DNA of 64,000 nt from Guadua angustifolia (GCA_036346375.1 JAYEVE010001380.1:166987-230986); one strand, 5' to 3'. Shown: positions 32,265 to 45,810, counted from the first letter of the stretch. Made by a program: numbers and translations. The notes: generated by a model from the sequence alone, not told the origin.

Positions 32265-35200
32265 GGTGATTAATGATAAATCCGAGCTTAATAACACATT
32301 TGGATGAAAATCATCATATTGAGATAATTTAAACTATTTGAACTTATAAGCATGTCTTTGAGCAATATAAGCTTTAACAATTGAGAATGCATATGAGAGA
32401 TTCTTAGACAAATAATTTTCTCCTTTAACCAAATTTAATCTCCCACAAACTCCCCTTTAACCAAATGAGGTATTAAGTCCCACAAACTCCCTTTTAACCA
32501 AATGAGGTATTAAGCTCCCACAAATTCTCCCCCTTTTGGCATTAAACACCAAAAATGGAAAATGAATATAAAAAGGAGACTTTTAAAGTGAAGAGCTTGG
32601 TAAGGAGATATCACTTTGAAGAAGAGAGAGCTTGGCAAGAAATTCTTTGAAATGAGGTCATAACAAGATTGAAATGAATATATGTGACCTATTTAAGTTC
32701 ACAAGAATTCTTAAATCAAATACCACTTGTAAATAATAAGAATTTTCAATAAGATTCAAGAATTCCGCAAACTTCTTTATATGGCCCAAAATAGTAAACC
32801 AATGGAAATATGGCCATATCTTGAGTTAAGCATGAGAAAGATATTTGAAGCACATTCAAATACGCTCCTCATTTTATTAGGCTTTTCAATTTGCAAATAA
32901 CTCATAAAAGGAGTTCTTAAGAGCCCAATAAGCGCTTAAGCGAGGAAAACATCGAAATGAGCTTGAACTTTCATAAAACCACTTGTAAAAAGTTTTTAAT
33001 GAAGCATTACTTATAATACCACTTGAGGAAAACATAAAGTTTATAAATATCAATTTTAAAGTGATACTACTTGAAATGCTCATTTTTCAATTGATACCAG
33101 AAGTAAAGATTGTTTTTCAAATGATACTATTTAAATGAGATAACACTTGTAAAGATCATTTTGCATGAGGATACCAGTTTTGAGTAAAAAATTTCCATTT
33201 GTTTTAAAAATAAGCTCATTTTCTCAAAGATAAGCACTACATATCAATTCAAGATCAACTTGATATTATGACATAGTCAAAAAGAGTCTCTCTTTCAAAC
33301 ACACAAAACTCGATTAAACAAGCTCCAAACGGATCATAAGGTAAATCATGGAGCTAATACATTTAAACATGCTCAAGTTTTGTTTTGAGAGATTCTTCCA
33401 CCTTGAAACCAATTTAAAGATATAAAAACCACAAATTTTCAATGAACTAGAATTTCAGATTTTCAGATTTTGACATTTCATTTAGACTTTAAAAGAGAGC
33501 TGAAAAACTACTCAAATAAGGTCTAAAAAATCTGATAAAATTTTACATAATATATCAACTATTGAGGATGAATTCTTGCAAAGATGATTCCCTCAAATTA
33601 TGCTCTAATTTGGAGATACAAAAATCATAAATCAGCTCAAAATCATGCAAAAGTCTGAATTTTCAAACTTGATCAAGGAGAGAAAAGCCCATAACTTTTT
33701 CAAATAAAGTTGAAATTATTTTAAATTGTGCAGAAACATACTTTGGACTCCTAAGAAACTTTTTCAAAAAGAATTTTCTAAAAAGGAGTCTCCAATCAAA
33801 AGATATGCCAAATTTTACTTTATAGGTATGAATTTTACTAAAAGAGAAGAAAAGTCAAAATTTTCTCAAATAAAGTCTAAATAATTTGAAAGTTTCCAGA
33901 AATTAACTTTAGACTATTTAGAAGGTTTCTCAAAATAATTTCCTTAAAAGCACATTTCGTTCAAAAGATATGGCAGATTAAGCTTTATAGGTATGAAAAG
34001 AAGTCAATTTGCATCGAATGCTCAAAATGCAATCCGATTTAAAATTTATGGAGATTTGAACTTTCATAGCCTTGAATGAGTTAGAAATACTATTTCAAGC
34101 AAGGATACACAAAGAAATCCAATCGAAATAGTAAAACTCACAATATGCAAGAATAGGTCATTTTGGGTCAAATGAAAGATTTTAGCCAAATTCAAATAGC
34201 TATAACTTTTGAATGGTTGGTCGTTTGGAAAAATTTTGAACTAAAGAAATACTTGAAATGACCAACCCTACGAGTTTTGTATTGACTACTTTTTCAAAAA
34301 CTCAATAGATTTTAACTTATGAAAATATTTCATTTAATCCAGAATCAAGATCCTATAAGATCCATTTGAGGTCAAATTTGCTATTTTGTTTCTAAAATAG
34401 GAATTTTTACTCCGAAAGTATTGTAAAACATTTGAAATACATATTTGAGAACTTTTATAAAGATTTTCACAAATATTAGCCTTTTGAATACATTTTTGCC
34501 TTTTGACCAAAGAGGCTCATATAAAAGGATATGCATGCATATAGTTTACAACAACATTGCAAAAAATATCAAAAGAAGCAAACGAGAAGATATTAGATTG
34601 GAGTTAGTATGTATGAGTTTGAAATACCATTTGGAACCAAGATGTGGCCAAGAATCCGGTCAAAGAGGTGAAACTCACAAAGTGCTAGAATATGACCAAT
34701 ATAAGTCAAGCATAGTTTTTGGGTGAGTTTCGAAATCAAATAACTTTTGTTAGGTTGGTCTTTTGAAAATCTTTTTAAAACCAAAATTTTTTAAAAATGA
34801 CAACTCTATGATTTTCATTTTGGAGTTATTTTCAAAATCATTTTATAATTAGTTCTGAGGAAAATACAAGTTTAAGGCAAAAACAAGATACTAATAACTA
34901 GATTTTGGAGTTGAAACTCATTTTCTTTCGAAATTAGTTTTTATAAAGCCAAAACTCTTGGAAATACTTTTGAAAGCATTTGTATACATTTTGCAACTAG
35001 TTTTTCACAAGATTACTAATAGTTACTGAGATTTTTCACTTTTGGCTAAATGATTTGATTTTAAAAATATATTAGCACTTATATAAATATGGACACACAT
35101 AAGGATGTGATATACATGATTATGATTTAGCACTCCCCCTTAATGTGCCACTACCCAACTTGCTCAAGGTTGCAATAAGTTCAATTAAGAAGCATGAGCA

Positions 35201-35426
35201 AGAACATGAACAAACAATTTAAATTGATTTTTATGATAATGCACTATAATCTACACAAGGCTATAAGCTAAAACTATCAATTTAAATACTTGTTACCCGA
35301 GATGGCATTGGCTCGTGATTGGAAGCGATCGTCTTTATGCTTGGCTCTATTTTGCAATTGATGAAGTCCTCTTCCCTTTTGAAGAAGCCAAACGTCCAAT
35401 CCATCTCATATTTCCTAAAAATCCTT
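32265..35426 (-). mobile_element. long non-coding 3' internal region of the copia element
   Basis: About 3.1 kb, AT-rich, with no protease, integrase, RT or RNase H frames. 32300-34410 is related in inverted orientation to 9346-12060. It contains diverged repeats around the phrase GATATGCCAAATT/ATATGGCAGATT. Pol is missing outright, with no shredded pol remaining, so the element is a gag-only, non-autonomous type. Confidence 0.75.
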
Positions 35427-37155
35427 TTAGGCGGTTTTTGGTATCCAATCTTTGTTGGGTCCGACAATGTTAGTCACAATAGATTTAGAAACCCAAATAG
35501 CCCTAACATTAATAGTCTTAGGTGAAATAACATGACTAGCAGTGGATTTGCAATTGTTATTACTCCTAAGCAATTTATTGGCATTGAATTGAGAAGGCTT
35601 AGGAGTTTTAGCATTCTTAGCGAATCCATTCCTAGTTTGATCCTTTCTAAGCACATAATAATCATTATATTGAGGACGCTTAGAGGATCTAGCATTTCTA
35701 GCAAATGTTTTGCTATAGTTATTTTTCCTAAGCATATAATCAACATGATTTTTCATTGTCTTAGGAAATCTAGCATTTTGAGTAAACACATTTCTAGATT
35801 TATTTCTTCTAAGCAAATGATTGTCACTATTATGCATAGACTTAGAAAAATCGATAAACTTGGCAAACACATCGACATTTTTGTCCTTCCTAAGCAAATA
35901 ATGATCATTATATATCATAGGCTTAGGGTGGTACCTTCGGACAATCCTTACGAAATGTCCCTTTTCCCGACAATTGAAGCATGTCATGCTATTTGGCCCT
36001 CTCTTGACCGTCTTGACTTGCTCCTTGCCGGTTTGCCTCATTGTTGATGATTGTGGCTTGATCTCCACTTTGTTTGGGCACACGGAGGCGAGGTGTCCCT
36101 TCTTGTTGCAAGCAAAGCACTTGATGATCTTCGAGTGTCTTACGTTGTGCCTTGTCTTGCTATTCTCCTTCTTCTTGGAGATGTAGCCGATCCCTCTCTT
36201 ATCTTGCAAGACTCGTTGCTTGCTTAGGATATCATCAAAGGTGGCCTTTCCTTTGTAGCACTTTTCTAAGTCACTTCTCAATTGAGTGACTTGTTTCTTG
36301 AGCTCTTTATTCTCCTCTACAAGATTAGTCTCTAAACACAAAGAGGAACTTGAAATAATTTCATTAGAGCAACAAGGTATATCAATTAAATCTTCACAAG
36401 AAGTGGACATATTGACTTTAGATGAAATGCAAGAATTAACATTTGAGCATGGCAAATCATCAATTAAATCACATTGGATTCCTATATCCACTCTTGGCTT
36501 AATGTTCCTTGAGAAGGAGGATTCATGATTTTCCTTGAGCACATTATAATCATTTTGAAGTGATTCATGTTCAAGCTTTAAAATTTTATATTTGGCTTTC
36601 TCCTTTCCAAGAAATTCATTGAGCTCCTCTAGCAAATCCATTAAATTATCATATGAGGGCTCTTCGTCATCACATACCTCATTTTTACCTTTAGCCATGA
36701 AGCAACGAATTAAAGATGGTAGAGTTGAATGTTCATCGTCGCTTGGGGAGGTAGTTGAGGTAGAAGATGTAGTCGGTTCTTCATCAATTGATATGGAGCT
36801 TGAAGTTTCATCTCCGACACCCATTCTTCTATGCAACCCTCATTAGGGGATGTGGACACATCATATAATTCTTGAAGCTTTGTCCACATTTCGTGGCGCT
36901 CTTGAGATTGCATATTTTATTAAATACATCTCGCTCACAACGCTAAATAAAGCGTTAGTAGTTTGAGCGTCGAGATGTAGACATTTCTCTTCGCTTTAGT
37001 TGGAGTAAATTCATTTAATGGAAGAAAAAGCCCACATCTACGATCCACCATATTTGGGGGCTCATGGATTTAAAATGAGAAATTATAAATATTTTTCATG
37101 AAGCATAATTTGAGCCATCAAATATTTGTGAAGTGGTGTAGTGCATGATCGCCAT
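35427..37155 (-). pseudogene. gag: copia-type gag gene with a frameshifted N-terminus
   Basis: A 469-codon open frame (36836-35427) has a Ser/Thr/Asp-rich N-terminal stretch, a coiled-coil-like region (EELNEFLGKEKAKYKILKLE), and a CCHC zinc knuckle CFACNKKGHLASVC. A second, degenerate knuckle CFNCREKGHFVRIV lacks the last Cys. After that come five repeats of a ~30-residue unit built on Y/LLRK...FAKNA.. PK, and a tail IVGPNKDWIPKTA. Upstream to an ATG at 37155, FDGSNYAS and EMWTKLQELYDVS-type pieces in other frames show the DUF4219/UBN2 capsid part, broken by frameshifts. The tail resembles the sequence just before the protease in full copia polyproteins. Gag would package element RNA; here only the C-terminal part is open. 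Confidence 0.85.
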
Positions 37156-37198
37156 CCTTTACTCTCTAGGCGGTTAAGTCTAATAAAATGAGAGATCA

Positions 37199-37210
37199 AG
37201 CTCGATACCA
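37199..37210 (-). promoter_or_regulatory. primer binding site of the copia element
   Basis: On the minus strand TGGTATCGAGCT begins two bases after the LTR end. It matches the initiator-Met tRNA PBS TGGTATCAGAGC apart from one missing base. Confidence 0.7.
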
Positions 37211-37799
37211 CTTGTAAGATCGAGAATGCGCCTAGAGGGGGGGTGAATAGGCGTTTTACAAAATTAATCGCTCTCTAAAATAACTCGCTCTAATCAACCC
37301 CTATGTCAAAACCTAATCAAAGATAATGCGGAAGTGATAAACTAGGTTTTGACAATTAAAGCCTAAATCAACTAGGCTCACTAGTGCACTAACTAAATTT
37401 GGTCTCTACACAATAATTGCTAGATTGAACAAGCAAGTTAAACTAAGCAATTCTATCTCAATTAAGTAATCAATAATATAGCAATAAAGTAAATGCTTGA
37501 ATATAAATGAGACAAGAGACACGATACTTTTTACCGTGGTGTTCGGAGACTTGCCGGTCTCCCTAATCCACGTTGAGGCTAGCCCAAATGAATTGGACCG
37601 GCTCACGAATTGAGCACCGCCTCAAATCCACTAGTGGTTGCTCTTCCTGCTCGGGTAGGCGAGCACCGACCTTCACAACTTGCGGGCTTCTCACAACCTT
37701 TCGAGAAGCTCACCGCGCACGACGCCTCCACGCCGTCTAGGCGTCGGGAAACACCAAGAGTAACAAGCCAAGCCTTCCCGTTTGAACTTCACCTAATGC

Positions 37800-39559
37800 A
37801 ACACATGCACTCCGGTGATCACCAAGTGCAACACATGCACAATGGCTCCCATAAGTGCAACACACGCACAAGAGACTCTCAATCCACTTTCTAATTGCAA
37901 CACATGCAATTAGTGCTCACTCTTAGCTCAAGAGACAAATAGAAGAGGGCAACACATGCACACAACCTCTACAAACACCCAAATGCTCCAGCCACACTCA
38001 AATGTCAGCCCCAAGACACCTTTTATAGCCTCCCCAAAGAAAACTAGCCGTTGGAGGGCAAAATGGGGTAAAAGCGTTGAAAACCGGTGCTACGCCCTAC
38101 TAGGGCGTGTAGCACGCCTCTAAACCAACGGTCACATTCGTGCATTAAAAGATAAAAAACTAGCCGTTGCTACAGTACCCCGGTGCTACTGCCCATCTAG
38201 GACCGGTAGCACCGCCCATTTGAACCAAAAAACACCTCTCTGGAGTTTTTACACCGCCTCTCGGCCGGTAGTACCGTCCCGGGCGGTGCTACCGCTCATC
38301 TAGGGCTGGTAGTACCACTGAGCGGTGCTACCGCCCATGTAGGGGCGGTGCTACCTCTGTCTCAGCCACTAAAATGGCCATAATTTTTTACTCCGAACTC
38401 CGATTTAGGTGATCTTTAATTCTATTCGAAGCTTATCACGAGGGCTACAATCTCCACCCATTTTCAAGATTTAAGCAACCATAGATATTTTTAAATATCA
38501 CCAAAACCAAACTCTAATGTAGTTATTCAAGTCTAAAATCTGATTTTTCGAAATCCCTCACATAGACTTGATGAAGGTCATGACTACAAGCTAGCAAGAG
38601 TCAATAAGATCAACTCTTGAGCCATGTGATGATCTACTTATGATCAAAACAATTTTTACAAAACATATTCATAAATTCTAATCACATGCTCTAAGATCAA
38701 ATGAACACCAATATTTTGCATAACCCATTTGCAAATAACCCAAAAGCTACAAGATCAATCCTCTAGCCATGTAAGGATCAACACATGATCCCAACACTTT
38801 GCAAAACACATTTGCAAATGCCAACACATGCTTTAGGATTGAAACCCATAACCTCTAGCTTATTTGCAAACCACATTTGTAAATAACAAATCAACATTTT
38901 GCAAACACAAAACATAAACTTTACTTAGCTTTTGTGATGATCAACACATGATCAAGTCACAAGCTAAAACACCAATGCATGAGCTCTCACCTTTTGCAAC
39001 ACATGCAAAACTTAGCTCTATGCAAAAACCAAATCAATTAAGATTCAATAAGAAGCAAGCATGAGCTCCTTATTTGCAACACATGCAAATACTTAGCTCA
39101 TGTAAAATCCAAACAAGAGAGTGAGCTAGAGTGAACCGGATTGAGTTCATCAACACATGATGAAGCTCAAGCTAAAAGACTCAACCCTCTTAATAGTACG
39201 GCACCTAACTAGCAATCCGGTCTCCCATCCAAACACCGAGACCGGTAAAGACTAGGAAAAACATTCTTAGCCCTATCTAGTTATACCTTTGCTTTTAGCG
39301 ATCCATTTGGAGCTTTTATGATTTCCAATCATCTTCTCTCCAAGATCGAATCTTCTTCTTCTTCTTGTTCATCAACACATGATGAATCTTCTCTAGCCCT
39401 TCTCTTCATTTTGGGATCTTCTCTTGAAGCTCATCAACACATGATGACTTGTTCCCGATTCTTTATCGTCTTGGACTCAACCTACTTCACAACTCATGGA
39501 AGATCGTTAATCCAACAAACACGGTTGCCTCAATCATCAATTGCACTCCATTAACACAT
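37800..39559 (-). repeat. AACACAT-loop hairpin series (5' LTR)
   Basis: Same series as in the 3' LTR. The last member reads CCATT-AACACAT-AACGG; the change breaks an A-T pair on the plus strand but leaves a G-U wobble in the element's RNA. One member has a changed loop (GTGC-AACACAC-GCAC, about 37857). Confidence 0.75.
38028..38041 (-). promoter_or_regulatory. TATA box of the copia 5' LTR
   Basis: The minus strand reads GGCTATAAAAGGTGTC. Upstream on that strand (38085-38355) is the GGCGGTGCTACCGCC palindrome array. This would be the element's main promoter. Confidence 0.65.
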
Positions 39560-40244
39560 AACGGATGCTCCCGAGATTGATTGAGCACAACCCAAAGACA
39601 ACTGATTGAAAGATTAATTGTGTCTTGAGTAAACTAATGCAACTATGCTTCATTACACTCAAGAGCTTTCGATTGCCCTATGATTAACAAAGTGAACCAT
39701 CAACTCATGATTAGTTCTTTGTTGATTTAATGGCAACCGAACACAATTTAAATTGAATTTAAATTGTCATGAGTATATATTAATGACACAAGTTTCATAT
39801 ACTCAATGGATTGTTTCAAAGTCTTAATCCTATATGTTGTTTGGCAGGAGGACATGGATCAATACTATTGAAACATTAAGTTAAATTGTGAACTCCCCCT
39901 AGATATGTGCATTCTATGGATGAAGTTGGAAACATAATGCATATCTTTTAATGTATAAGTAATGTAAGAGTTCATTTTTTAACTTGAGTCCTAAGTATGC
40001 AATAAGATATCATAAAATGAATACGAGTGCATACCTTGGGTTTTCCATTTTTCAATGAGATGAGACTAATCAAAGATATACTCAATAAAAGAGTTAGTCT
40101 CATGTTTAGATTTATCAATATGATCATGAAAATTATATCAAAGAAATGCAACAAGATATATAATATGAGCTCGAATGCATACCTTTGATATTTCCATCTT
40201 TTTCATCCAAAAGAGACTAATGAGAGTTAAGCTCAACAAAAGAG

Positions 40245-42916
40245 CTAGCTAGGTCCCCTACGCGGTGCTACTCCTCGCGTGGCCCCAGGCCTCCTACGGC
40301 GCTGCACATGTCCAGATGGATACGTGAGCTGGTCAGGGGGCTGTCCACGAGTACTCCTAGCCGGCCGCGATGGTGCCGTCGGAGTAGCATAGACGTCCAT
40401 CGACTCCGTAGTCTGAACAGGGGCAGGCGCGTTGGGGAGCTACGACTGTCCGAGGACTACACCTGTGGACTGCTGCTGGTCTTGATCGACGAAGTAGTCG
40501 TAGTCCTCGTCATGAGTGTCTTGAACTCCCGAGCGCTTCGCACTCTCGTTAGGTCTTTGGGTCGGTCATTGTTGACAAACTTTTCAAGTTAGAACGATAA
40601 TAATTATGAAGAATATAATATATTAGTCGATCGAGGAAAGGATTTACTCGCCGTCATGGGGATCGGTACCACGGCACCGTACCAGCTGGAGCCCCTAGCA
40701 ACGTCGGGAGGAAGCGTGGTCATGGGGGCGGTGCTGGGGCACCGTACCACCTGGAGCTCCCAGCCACGTTTGGAGGCGCGATGCGCTGCTGTCGTCGCGA
40801 ATCGACCCGTCTGAGAGGACGATCGAGGAGGGGCCTGTGCCACGTCGTCCGACCTAGGGCGCCTGCACGACGTGAGCCATACGATACGGGAAGTCAAGTC
40901 TCGTATACGGTGCAACGCTCCTCGGAGGTCGTCTGGTGTCACCCCTATCGTCTGGGTGGTACCAAGCGCTGGAGGAGGACGGTCGTGCGCCTCGTGTGCC
41001 TCCTGGCGAGTCACTCTATGTAGCGTTAGGAGACTAGTTAGCTAACACAATTTTGAAGACGTCACATTGCATAACAAATGGAAAGAAATGCGCGGCGGCG
41101 GTGAAAAGCGTGTCCGGTGTGGGGTGCGTGTCGTGTAGAGAGGGCTCGTGTGTAGGAGGCGACTTCGGCGACCGCATACAACTTCGAGCAGCGTGTCTTG
41201 CGCGGCTGTACTGCTGGATATATGCGTCGTACGTGTCGTGGTCGTAGGGGGCAGTCTCATCGACCACGTCGGCAAGAGCCTGCGTCCACTGCACCACATG
41301 AGGTACCATGCGTGCTGCCTAGCTCTGTGTGCTGATAAACCCCTTCCGTGTGTTCCTGCAAAAAAAGAAATCGCAACGTAACTTCCGAAGACACCCATCA
41401 CATACAGATTGATGCTAGTACACAAAAAGGTAGTGGCGAAACACGTCGAGTGCACCGACCGGGACGATGTTGCCGATGGGGCTGGGAAGGCCTACGCGAC
41501 CGAAGCGCCTCAAAAGCGCGGTGCCGGCGTGCGTCTCGATGAAGATGTCGAACACCAGGTGACGTCGTGTCAACCCGATCTGTGGCGTCCGCAGTGCACT
41601 GCAGCGAGTGGCCGTGCGGTGCGCGTGCCTCGACGAGCTCAGGAAGGTAGGGGCGCCAAATGACACGGTCATCCGTGAGCTGGTCGAAAATCGCTACGTA
41701 CTCAGGGTACTAAGCGTACGACGTAACCGGAGTGAACGTCAGCTGCAAAAAAAAAACAAGAGAGGTTAACGTTGGATTAACACGTGCACACTAAAAAAAA
41801 AGGGAATCTAAGTTTTATTATACTGACCCGTCGTCGACACCACAATGTCCCCATCGTGGGACGATCAACCTCATCGCCAGGGGGCCCGTAGAAACTCTGG
41901 TAAGTAAGGAGACAAGTCCATCTGTGGTCGTCCAATCTGGAACCTCTCGAACGACCACAACTAGAGTAGCGAGAGGGCACCCGTGAGAGTCGACTTCGTC
42001 TCCTATGCGACGACACCGCGCATAGGGCCCCATACGTCTGGCCGATTACCACGGGTCCCAAGCCAGTGCGGGATCTCCTCTATCTCGCGTCGGGGATCAT
42101 CCTCGCAAACTAAATCGGTGTCTGCATCGCTGTCACCATGGGACAAGCGAAGAGGACCCACCGAACAACCACAAGAGGTGCGCCTCGAAGTGTCGGGTGA
42201 CGACGTAGTCTCGGCTCATTGCCATCCTCTCGGTGCGAAAATAATTATTAGTTGGTTAATTGGAATGAAAATCACATATCAAGAGGGAAATATAACACTT
42301 ACGTAGAACTGCAGAAGCCAACGCTGCGTCGGACCGTGCGGATGCGCGAAAGGAGTGTACCCAGCCTCCGGTGGTAGCATGCCCTCGAACCGGTGGAGGA
42401 TATCCGTCTGCCACTCTGGGTCGGCGTCTGCAGGAACCACTGCATCCCTGGCGAGGCAGACCCAAGAGGTAGCTCACGTCCTCTAGTGTCGGAGCCATCT
42501 CACCGCACGGGAGGTGAAAGGTGTGGGTCTCCGGTCGCCAACGTTCCACTAGAGCCGTGAGCAAGCTCTGTCGTCAGACGGAACCTCTGGACTTACCCGT
42601 CGGTGCCCCGCGTCGTGATCGTCGCCTCCACCATCCGGGCGACAGGTAGTAAGCCAGCCGCTCTCAACCTGGAAACCAAAATAACAGTTATAATTGCGGC
42701 ACATGCCCAATACAGGAGTACTACATTGCGATGAAACTGAACTAACCTCGGTAACCATCGTGGATCGATACGCCATGCCCTCATAGGAGTGTGCAAGCGA
42801 AGGGCGCCAAGCTCGATCGCCGCCTCCCCATCCTGTGGAGGCAAGGTTGCTAAGTGGCTCCGGTGAGTCTGATCGACCACCGGGTCGATCAACTCGTACT
42901 GCCGCACGTCCACCAT
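40245..42916 (-). pseudogene. plant mobile domain (PMD, MAIN-like) gene of the MULE, decayed
   Basis: Minus-strand pieces match the PMD (aminotransferase-like mobile domain) in order. 42916-42748 has THRSHLATLPPQDGE and PMRAWRIDPRWLPR, ending in a splice donor. 42672 onward has LRAAGLLPVARMVEATI, then WRPETHTFHLPCGEMAPTLE with DVSYLLGLP (42540-42440). 41810-41415 has VIWRPYLPELVEARAPHG, RRHLVFDIFIETHAG and LRRFGRVGLP. 41309-41034 has HVVQWTQALADVV. A Pro/Ser-rich tail follows. Several frameshifts interrupt it. PMD genes are often carried by MULEs next to mudrA; the host relatives MAIN and MAIL1 act in nuclear gene expression and silencing. An intron upstream carries the 43 kb microsatellite. 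Confidence 0.8.
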
Positions 42917-42959
42917 ACCTGCAAATAAATAAGGTCATGTTAGTGCACACTAACATACG

Positions 42960-43090
42960 ATAAGTACAAATCATTATTAATAGAATAATTAGAAATACAA
43001 TAATTACAAATACAATAATTACAAATACAATAAATACGAATACAATAAATATGAATACAACAATTAAGAATAGAATAATTACGAATTTAA
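42960..43090. repeat. ~15-bp AT-rich tandem repeat in a MULE intron or spacer
   Basis: AATTACAAATACAAT and variants (AAATACGAATACAAT) repeat about eight times. The overlapping minus-strand frame with runs of Val, Phe and Ile is an artefact of this repeat. Confidence 0.75.
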
Positions 43091-43199
43091 TTGATGCGAG
43101 AACATCGTAGTACATGTTTTTCTTGCACGCATACAAATGGGATGCAACAAACTAAAATTGTAGTGCATTGAAAGGCTACAATTTATTCTTGAAAGGCTA

Positions 43200-45810
43200 C
43201 ACAACACTTCACGGCCTCACGAACATTCGTGCAATTCTTGAAAGTGTGCCCGTCTCCTTACAAACCGAACATTTCTTTCTGCTGACGACCACTCTCGGCA
43301 ACATCCATATCGTTCCTTATCGCTGGTTTGCCTTCTTCCTACTCCTTGAGCCTATTGATATCTGGAACCCAGCGTGTGTCCTCCCATCTTTGATGCTCGT
43401 GAATAAACCCACAACTCGGAAGCAGTACATTTCGCGCCCCAAGTTGCGACCACAACTTCCTTCTTGAAGAATTGGGACAGAATATACACGGATCCATACG
43501 AATCGTCGGAAAGCAGCCATGACATGGGAGCATGGCCCACGTAACAAGAGAGGCTTATTCTGGTCTGAACACAAGTTTGCTGTGTATGATGCATTCGTGA
43601 GCGACCTTTCGTCGGTTCGTCCCACGACCAAGCCTTCTCTTTACCTGACACCTCGGCGAAGCTCCCTCGTGCCCATCTTCATTGTTGCGTGCATCTCCCC
43701 TTCTTGCCTTTGTCTTCCATGTATGCAGAGATCATCTCCGAATACTTCACAACAGGATCATTCATACTGCTGAACGCCCTTGAATGACGATCGACGAAAT
43801 ACTTTGTGATGCCACGAAGAACACCTTCCACTATAGCAACCAAGGAAGGGTCTCAACCCCGCATCACCCAATTGTAAACCTCCGCAAGATTTGTTGTCAT
43901 AACCCCATACCTCGCACCATCAGTGTCATAGAGCAGAGCCCATTTCTCCCTCGGCTCATGCTTCATCCATTCGAGAAGCATTTTGTGGCCCTACCATTCC
44001 TTCGGACCAAGCTGTGGAGGGTCGTTGGGTAACTCCTCGGCCTTGTTGGGGCCTCCCACGTGGCGGGCTGCCCTCTTCATTGCCTCTGCTGTGTGCCTCG
44101 ATGTTAGGGCGTCCAATTTCTTCGAGTGCATCGAATTTTCTCTGCTGGTTCGGTCACAAAGCCTCTTGAAAAGTTTTGTTAGCTCCTTGTTCTGGCGCTT
44201 ATAGAAGTTAGCACCCATGTGGCGCTTGCACCATCTACTACGGAGATCATGCCATGGATGAGCCTCTTCCGGACCTTCTTTGCAAGCGAACAATTGCCCT
44301 CAAAAGCCCGGGATGCCGATCGTGTATGACACAAACTCTAGGCGGTGATCGACAACACCGGCTTTGACATTTCAGTAGGAACCGATTACCGGTATGCGTG
44401 TTCTCACCCTCCACGAATGCAAGCGCTTCTGAAGAAGAACGATTGTTACCGTCCACTCCTATGGCAGTCAGAATCTGCCCTTTGTATTTACCAGTCAGAA
44501 ATGTTCCGTCCACGCACAACAACGGACGGCAATGCCGAAACGCGTTGATGCATGCAAAGCAAAGAATGCTCGCTTCAAAACTATCTTTCGAGGAAGCGCT
44601 CGGATGGAATCTCACAAATGTCCACATAAGTTCGAGATTTCTTTCCTTTATCACCGAAGCAAACACGCAAGTTCGGTAGGAGTCTTAAATGCGTCTGCGA
44701 ACCTAGTTTCCAATGCCTTCTGCTTTGCTCTCCATGCCTTCGCGTAGCTTATGGTGTACTGGAACCTCTGTTATATTGCGAGTATTATGGCATGTGGCTC
44801 CAAATTCAGATTACCCACAATCTCTCCGTACATTGCATTGGCAACAAAGCTTGATGACAAGTTCCTGTGGGACTGCGTGGACTCCGTTAGCACGCATGTG
44901 TGTGGGACGACTATGGAACACCTCTAGATGGTGTCCCACTTAGGCTAGTATGCATGGACACGTCACGGACAACCCTCTGTCTGGCATATGACATCATACA
45001 CCCGCTGATCGGACTTTGCAACTTTGAAGGTTCTGCGCAGTGACACTGCCCATACTGTGACTGCTTCCTGAACCTCACTCTTATTCTTATAAATTGCACC
45101 TTGCCTCACCTCATTCCCATCATACTCCCAAGCGAAATGTTCACCATTGTCGATCACCAGCCTGTTGAACGGACACTCATCCCACTCTGCAGGGAATGGC
45201 TCTTCATCGTCTTCTTCATCACTTAAAGCCGCGTAGTCCTGACTCTCTCTTTCCATCTCTTGCACCAAAGCCTCATTGTTTTCCCCCTCGTCTGCCACAC
45301 CCATTGCTTCCTGAACCTCTGCCATTGCGACATCAATTTGCATCACCTTGCACTCCGTCTTGTCCTGAATCTTCATCATGCCTTCTGAAGCCTCCTCTAC
45401 TCTGCTTGCTCTCTCCAACTTCCTCCGGTTCTTCACCAACAACTTTCTTTGTGGCGTCATATTGCTAGTATTGCCCTTTTGAAATGCTTGTGCCAACAAT
45501 ACTAGTGGCCATCCTTTATCAATTGCAATTCTTACATATGAACTCCAAGATTTCGGCCCTCTCAATTCCATTAACTCCCAATATGTGCAATCCATTCTCC
45601 GGGAACCCACTCCGTGCAACTTCAGATCATGCAATTCAACATCCGGAGAAAACATATGGTACAATCATCTCATAACCGTGCCCCATGAGCGATCTCACGC
45701 GTAATGAGGCTAGATTCGACACTTGCAAAATGACTTAGATCTACCCCTCCAACACCCATGTGAGGAACCCCTTCTCCGTAGAATATTGTAAATTTCACTC
45801 GTTCATCCAT
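43200..45810 (-). pseudogene. mudrA: mudrA-type MULE transposase gene, decayed
   Basis: The chosen start at 45810 gives MDERVKFTIFYGEGVPHMGV, the usual N-terminus of plant mudrA proteins. A frameshift near 45680 precedes the 233-codon open piece 45664-44963, which carries YWELMELRGPKSW, an acidic linker and the MuDR DNA-binding region RRTFKVAKSDQRVYDVIC. After further breaks, 44666-44247 holds the MULE transposase core (RPLLCVDGTFLTGKYKGQIL, ALAFVEGEN), and 44250-43990 continues it. A SWIM-type CSHVMAAF segment is near 43530, VVATWGAKC near 43450, and a CCHC knuckle start (CSVCKETG) near 43280. The order is complete but the frame is broken at least six times, so no active transposase is made. 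Confidence 0.85.

Larger units (their letters stand above)
37213..40244 (-). mobile_element. 5' LTR of the minus-strand copia element, truncated
   Basis: Matches 29086-32122 of the other LTR, beginning TGTAAGATCGAGAATGCG on the plus strand. Homology stops at CAACAAAAGAG (40244), so about 130 bp of the LTR's 5' terminus is missing where it meets MULE sequence. The TATA box is intact here (GGCTATAAAAGG on the minus strand, 38031-38040). Confidence 0.83.

Noticed and set aside
42549..43136. 195-codon minus-strand frame with a Val/Ile/Phe-rich N-terminal half resembling membrane segments
   Set aside because: The hydrophobic part is read from the ~15-bp AT-rich tandem repeat; the rest is out of frame with the PMD exons that occupy the same DNA.
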